Source: Bretschneidera sinensis (taxonomy: Eukaryota > Streptophyta > Magnoliopsida > Brassicales > Akaniaceae). From it: a stretch of DNA of 64,000 nt. A model generated the notes under the pieces. The model saw only the letters and a list, made by a program, of their open reading frames with translations, ran no database searches and had not been told where the DNA came from. Positions 59,200 through 64,000 of the stretch are shown in pieces. The position numbers and the translations under genes were made by a program. The stretch covers positions 69,213,501 to 69,277,500 of the forward strand of contig CM043698.1 of assembly GCA_023935145.1 (NCBI GenBank), given 5' to 3'. How positions within the stretch are numbered: position 1 is the stretch's first letter; each line of letters opens with the position of its first letter.

Positions 59200-61090
59200 A
59201 TTTGAAACTTCTGGCAATTCCTTCACAAATTGCATCTGAAACACCTGCTTCAAGACCTGACAGTTGCTGTAACCTAACCTCCTGTGCCACAACCAAGTTG
59301 CCTCTTCAGCCTTTGTTCTCATTGACTGCTCACAAGCATATACTGCCAATGGATCGGGAATGCCTTATCTTCCCTCTTCACCTTAGTTATCAACTTGTTG
59401 GAGGGATCATGAATAGAGCAGAAGCTATCAGCAAAGTAAAGTGAACATAAAGAACATCCTTAATATATCTGACACCTTTCTTTGTTTCTATGGCAATAGT
59501 CACCTTTCCTTTTGATTCTACAATTGAGCCATTTCCAAGTCTCACTGGAGTCTTCACAAATGTATCCAAGTAACTGAAACTCTGTACATCCTTGGTCATG
59601 TGATTTGCACACCCACTGTCAATCAACCAGATATCTTTACCACTAACTATATTTGTCTGGCTAGCTACAAACAACTTATCTTCATTCTTTACTTTTTGAA
59701 ACATTGGCTAGCTGATTTGGTTGCTTAGCCCTACAAAACCTCTCAGTGTGGCCAAATTTCTTACAAAAGTAGCATTGAGGCTTACCCTCTCTAGCATCCT
59801 TACTAAAAAGTAGCATTGAGGCTTACCCTATCTTTTGAGTTGTACTGCCCTCTCTAGCATCCTTACTGTCTCTATCAGATTTCTGACCCCTTTTCCATCT
59901 AGGTTTTTTGTTGAACTTGGAGGAAGATGAAGGCTTACACTTGGCTTTGGAATGAAAAGCACCCTCAGATGCAACTTCAGTTTTCTTGGCTCGTCTCTGC
60001 TCAAAAGCTTGCAAGATCCCACTAATTCAGTGACTGCGAGTTGTGTAAGGTCCCTAGACTCCTCAATAACACAAACTATACTCTCAAACTTATCTGTCAA
60101 ACTAATCAAAATCTTTTCAACTACTTTTTGATCTGGTATAAACTCACCATAGATTTTCATTTGGTTTACAACTCCAGTAAGTCTAGTAGTATAATCCTTC
60201 ACAGATCCTCCTTCTTTCACTTTAAAATTCTCAAAATCTCTTCTTAAAATTTGCAATTTAACTGTCCGTAGCTTCTGTGTCCCTTGAAATTCTAGGGCAT
60301 GTTTGGAAGTGTTACTAAAATCAATTTTCAAAAACACTTTCCATGTTTGGCAAATAGTTTTCAAAGTAATTTTTTAAAACAGGTTTCAAAATACCAGTTT
60401 TCAAAAACTGTTTTCTGAAAACCCAAAATTGGTGATTTCTTATATAATTTTCAAAAAATAGCTCTAAAATCAGTGTTCACTTATTTGTTTCATTCTTTCT
60501 CCATGATTTATAAAAAATATTAAAATTTTGAAAATAAAATAACATTAATTATTTTTAAGTATTTAGTAAATATGAAAAATAAAATTAATATAAGTTTTAA
60601 ATTTAAATTCAAAACTAAAAATAATTAAAAGTTCTATCAAATCAGTTTTCAAAACAAGATTATCCAAACAACATTTATCAGTTTTTTGTTTTGAAAATAG
60701 ATTTCAAATTACAATTATCGAAACATGTTTCTATTTGTAAGTATATCCATGCCTTCTTAGATGATGTTGCAGTTCAAATCGTTGGGAAAATAGAATCAGA
60801 AACAGCTATCTGGATCGACTGCAATGCGTTAAGATCCTTCATCATCAACTCCTTCACCCTTGTTGTATCAGCCTTGGGCCTTGAAGATGCCTCTGCTGCA
60901 CTACTAGCAGCAGATATTGGAGTATCTGTTGCAACGGGACTTGAAGATCGTGAGCCCTGAGTTGTTGCAGCAAGTTTCTTAACTCCTTCTGTAACTACTT
61001 CCCAATAATCTCTTGACATCAAAATGGTTCTCATTTTTATGCTCCAAAAATCATAGCTGTCACCATTAAAAACAGGGAAAATTTGCTGGT
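59200..61090 (-). pseudogene. Copia-D gag-protease remnant
   Basis: Gag start region FPVFNGDSYDFWSIKM (about 61085-61035), then a frame to 60774 containing a Ser/Ala-rich insertion. After the MITE: EFQGTQKLRTVKLQ, LRRDFENFKVKEG, ILISLTDKFESI (60290-60060). Zinc knuckle CYFCKKFGHTERFC near 59785-59740. Protease WLIDSGCANHMTKD (59632-59590) with the catalytic DSG intact. Pre-integrase LWHRRLGYSNCQVL (59310-59270). A partial 60-bp duplication ('aaaagtagcattgaggcttaccct') lies at 59764-59830. Frameshifts separate gag from protease. No integrase or RT. Confidence 0.75.
60297..60728. mobile_element. hAT-like MITE inside Copia-D gag
   Basis: About 432 bp. Ends GCATGTTTGGA and, reversed, ACATGTTTCGA. 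Flanks 'attctagg' and 'tttctatt' share TTCTA, an imperfect 8-bp-type target duplication. The interior is rich in 'tttcaaaa' and self-complementary pieces ('cagttttcaaaaactg'). It splits gag between KAWIYL and EFQGTQ. Autonomous genes are absent. Confidence 0.6.
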
Positions 61091-61605
61091 TTGGCTGAAA
61101 ACATTAAGGGGATGCCATCTAGGACTTGAGGACAACAAAGGTTTTAGAAAGGATTGTACTTTGTACCAAAATAGATCAGGATATTACAAACTAGTACTGA
61201 ATGGTGCCCTTCTAGATCAAATGCTGCTCTGATACCATTTGTTGGTACAAACTGAAAATCATTCTACACACTCTTAACAGATTTTACTAGATTTAGTACC
61301 GATGCATTATCAAGAAAAAGAAAAGAATGAGCAAAAGATAATGGAAGAGAAAAAAGAAGAAACAAATGGAAGAAGAAAAAACGTGTATATTACAACATCT
61401 GATATGCAGCTACAACCGAGTTATATATATGCTTGCTTACTACCATACATTTGACAAAAGAAATCTAGATCCCTACATCTCCCAAGATTAAATATTAACC
61501 ACATATTAAGCATCTTATATTACATCACTAATGACACAAGCTTAAGGTAAACATAGATTAACTCAAAACAGTAAATTTGTAACTGCACATTTTAACTACA
61601 TCAGC

Positions 61606-61744
61606 TGGTATCAAGAGGGAAGAGGTTCAAATTCTAACAACTTACGGCTATACGAATTGAATGCTATATATATATATATATATTTGCAACCTAGCTTTCC
61701 TTCCATGCACTTTGCCAATAAAGTAGAATTAGTTGAGTCAACCG
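61606..61744. other. Spacer between Copia-D and the UGT pseudogene
   Basis: Contains a short (TA)n run (61664-61682). No gene recognised. Confidence 0.4.
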
Positions 61745-62175
61745 GAGATAATCAATAGATCAAACGGTTGGACAAGTAGTTGACGATCTCGGGTTCTAGT
61801 TCTTGGAAAGTCTCAATCAATATGCAAAAGGGTTTGTGACGATTCTTGTACTGCACAAATATGGCTCTCTTCAAAGAAGGGTAAGCGGTACTATAAGGGT
61901 GCAAGAAGCTAGGAATTTCATCGTGTTTCAAGTGAGGCATGCAAGGCAATATATTGAACATCAATTTCAGGGTCAGTTTCACTAGGGAAAGGCATTAAAC
62001 CATGATGGTAATGGTAATACGCAGCAAAAAAGGCCCAAGAATTGACCCAAAGCATAGCAGAAGGGATGCCAAGATTCTCAGCAACATCACAAACCCAAGG
62101 AATATAAAAGTTGTTAACGAGGCAAGAAATAGGGTAGTTTTCTCCCGCATTTTTCTTTATCATGCGAGGGATCAC

Positions 62176-62505
62176 TTCATGAAATGTTGCACTTCCCCGC
62201 ATCCATGCTGCTTCAGATGTCACATTACCAAAAAGATGGATCGAAAGGCTGGACAGCGAGGAAAAAAAGTCTAATGACCGGCTGCTCGCCTTTCTGAATA
62301 GAAGGAAGTGGGATAGCGGAGGTGATTTCGGTTAACCGATGCATGAGCGGAGGCTCCCATGTCCCACCGACCCTCTGAAAAAGTAAGGTCGTCATAGGGA
62401 GTCAGAAGCAAGCAGAGTCAAAGGCAGGTCAAACTCACATAAGCAGAGGGGGAGGCTCATTCATGAAAAGCGAGAAGCCGTGCCGTGGGAGACTGACCAA
62501 CTATT
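62176..62505. other. GC-rich insert in UGT pseudogene, possibly organellar DNA
   Basis: About 330 bp that break UGT homology between PQLEH and VIPRM. Base composition near 50% GC against about one third around it, with long non-repetitive stretches such as 'ggaggctcccatgtcccacc'. The style recalls plant mitochondrial noncoding DNA, which is known to be copied into nuclei. No gene recognised in it; origin is inference. Confidence 0.45.
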
Positions 62506-62784
62506 GTGCTCGAGTTGGGGAAAGTATTGGTCGAGATCATGGCCACTTTGATCATCCTCTTGCCATCCGTCCTCAAAGAATTCGAATTCGATCATGCCAT
62601 CTCCAAATGGGATGAGCTCGTCAGTGATATTGTTAGCCTTTCGCATTTGCTTGTCAATGCTTTCAGTTGTGGTGAAGGCAAGCAAACCTTATGAGGCAAG
62701 ACGCTTTCCTAGCCCTGAAGTGGGTTTACATGGCCTTGAGCAGGGAAAGAAACAAGGAATACATGAACAAGAGAACCTGATCCT

Positions 62785-63073
62785 CCAGCTAAAGCTAAAA
62801 GATTAGCTCTAGCCAACACTGTGCATATCATATGGATGGTAAGAAATGCAAAACAGTTTGAATGAACCTCAGTTCATCCAAATAGCATAGTCAGGAAAAT
62901 CAAAATTCATGTGTATAGAATAGTTTATGTTAGCTTTCCTGAGCTAAGACTAATTTTGTAAGTAATTTTGTAATTTTGTATATGTTCTCATGGTATATCT
63001 CCGAAGAATATCCAATGTATTTTGTATATAATTGATCAATATATTATCATTTACAGATAAAAAAAAAAGAAAA
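62785..63073 (+). mobile_element. Poly(A) retroposon with 15-bp target duplication
   Basis: 289 bp ending in an A-rich tail (63058-63073), flanked by AGAGAACCTGATCCT at 62770-62784 and 63074-63088. This is the signature of LINE-driven insertion. No pol III boxes are seen, so it is more likely a 5'-truncated LINE or other retroposed transcript than a SINE. It landed within the first codons of the UGT pseudogene. Confidence 0.7.
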
Positions 63074-63090
63074 AGAGAACCTGATCCTAT

Positions 63091-64000
63091 TGTTTAATTC
63101 TCTAGCCAGTGAGTGTTAATTTTGTTTAGCTGACAAAATTTAAAGTTAAGTGAGAAAATATGATGAGTACAAGAGAAGAGAAGTGTGTTTGTGGCACTTG
63201 ATCATTCTCTCCGTCAATGAAAAAGAAAGAAATGCTTAAATCGTGAGCCGTGTAGTATTGATCCGAGAATAAGACTCATCATAGTATGGGAATAAAGAAG
63301 AATTTTCTTTTATGGGGTCAAAGTATGTTACAAATGTTACTTTGTCTAATTACTATTCTCAGCTTTTTAACTTCGCTAAATAAAATTAGATAATTAGGTA
63401 CTCTGGCATAAGGTAATATTTTATGGTTGACATTAGCTGGACAAATTTTTAGATGTTCTTATCATATATAGAACTTATGTGTTAAGAGCATTTACAATTA
63501 CTAATGGGAAAGAAAAAAAGAGATTTTTTTTTTTTTTTTTTTTTCTGTTACATACTCCTTGATAGCATCAGCTGATTAATCAAATGAGGTTTCAGCTCTT
63601 GCTGGTTCCCTTCTTTTGGGTGCAAAAGACGGATAACATCAGCCTTCATTGCTGGGGTGCTGAGTTTCATAATGCCAAGATCAAATAGGGTGGAAATGAT
63701 CAAGGTACCTTTACATCAGTTGTGTCTTCACAACTCATTTTTGGTCATTTTTGCACCATTTGATTTGGCAATAACAAATCCAGTTCAAACAATAACATCA
63801 GTCTCAATGCTCAATTGATTCGGGTTTTAGGTAACTAAAACTGTTCATTGAAATGGAGGAATTCTCCATGGGACCTAATCACTGCCATCAGATGACCAGA
63901 TCAGTCATGGTAATATGTGCATGAGACTGCATCGTAAATCATGGTAATAGGTGCTAATGAGGCAACAAGGGGCTGATAGGCTACTGGGCAGTTGAGTGTG
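63091..64000. other. Upstream flank of UGT remnant; no gene recognised
   Basis: AT-rich. A run of 21 T (63524-63544), followed by less AT-rich DNA (63546-64000) that on the minus strand would read as a transcript ending in a poly(A) tail at 63524; a short frame there (STPAMKADVIRLLHPKEGN) is not recognised. It could be a retroposed fragment running off the window. Confidence 0.35.

Larger units (their letters stand above)
59200..61600 (-). mobile_element. Copia-D: 5' part of a copia element
   Basis: Minus strand: 5' LTR beginning at an unclear point near 61540-61600 and ending at 61240 (..ACCAACA), primer site TGGTATCAGAGC (61226-61237), leader, gag, protease and pre-integrase domain, then loss of everything downstream at 59199. 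The gag is interrupted by a MITE at 60297-60728. Frames are broken. Confidence 0.7.
61745..63090 (-). pseudogene. UDP-glycosyltransferase pseudogene (UGT84-like), N-terminal part
   Basis: Minus strand. The start codon position reads ATA (63090-63088), followed across a retroposon by GSGSLVHVFLVSFPAQGHVNP (62788-62725), a frameshift, LGKRLAS*GLLAFTTTES with TAA and a 1-nt loss near 62700, then DKQMRKANNITDELIPFGDG to LDQYFPQLEH (62680-62505), a GC-rich insert (62505-62176), VIPRMIKKNAGENYPISCLVNN to AAYYHYHHGLMPFPSE (62175-61985), a frameshift, and CMPHLKHDEIPSFLHP to FQELEPEIVNYL (61960-61765). It stops before the PSPG box that binds the UDP-sugar, so the C-terminal half is missing. Family members transfer glucose to hydroxycinnamic, benzoic or indole acids in the cytosol. 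The subfamily is inferred from the N-terminal motifs. Confidence 0.85.

Noticed and set aside
59106..59444. Plus-strand frame of 112 codons
   Set aside because: It is the antisense shadow of the Copia-D protease and LTR fragment.

Overview
The window looks like AT-rich nuclear DNA from a flowering plant, most likely a eudicot. The reasons are the retrotransposon and CACTA families present, a plant-specific UDP-glycosyltransferase remnant, a PIP/PIPL-type secreted peptide precursor and a CYSTM-like first exon. The species cannot be named from the sequence. Nearly everything is layered mobile DNA, and only one intact host-type gene is evident: the small secreted-peptide gene at 55681-55968.

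Layout. 1-1420: two inverted fragments of one copia family (a plus-strand LTR, and a minus-strand 5' LTR with tRNA-Met primer site and gag start). 1421-6204: a roughly 438-bp repeat (called R here) in tandem, carrying a tRNA-type SINE, an internally deleted 3.0-kb copia (Copia-A) with a perfect 5-bp target duplication, and a tandemly duplicated 5' end of a second copia (Copia-B). 6205-20167: Copia-B, split in its gag by a 9.66-kb CACTA transposon (CACTA-1, 6623-16285; target duplication AGG). 20168-21938: a 1.8-kb block (X). 21939-about 33612: a second CACTA (CACTA-2) with a decayed TNP2 transposase and a Ptta-type second gene, truncated at its 3' end. 33613-34245: another copy of the copia 5' LTR.

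34212-44433 and 44431-54661 are a direct tandem duplication of about 10.2 kb. Each copy holds R, SINE, X block, a gypsy-type solo LTR, a SIRE/Maximus-like copia solo LTR and a Tork-like copia (Copia-C). Region 640-21938 is a third, older relative of the same block without the solo LTRs, so it preserves empty sites and allows insertions to be ordered.

54870-58320 is the most gene-like stretch: the peptide gene with TATA box and 3' flank, a MITE and a heptamer minisatellite. 58324-61600 has more R units and a broken minus-strand copia (Copia-D) carrying a hAT-like MITE. 61745-63090 is a UGT84-like glycosyltransferase pseudogene whose start codon reads ATA; it is interrupted by a GC-rich insert and by a poly(A) retroposon with a 15-bp target duplication. 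63091-64000 holds no recognised gene.

No functional operon-like or defence system is apparent. The interest lies in the nested history, the host exon carried inside CACTA-1, the motif clusters inside LTRs, and the peptide gene. All family assignments are by eye from motifs; no database search was run.
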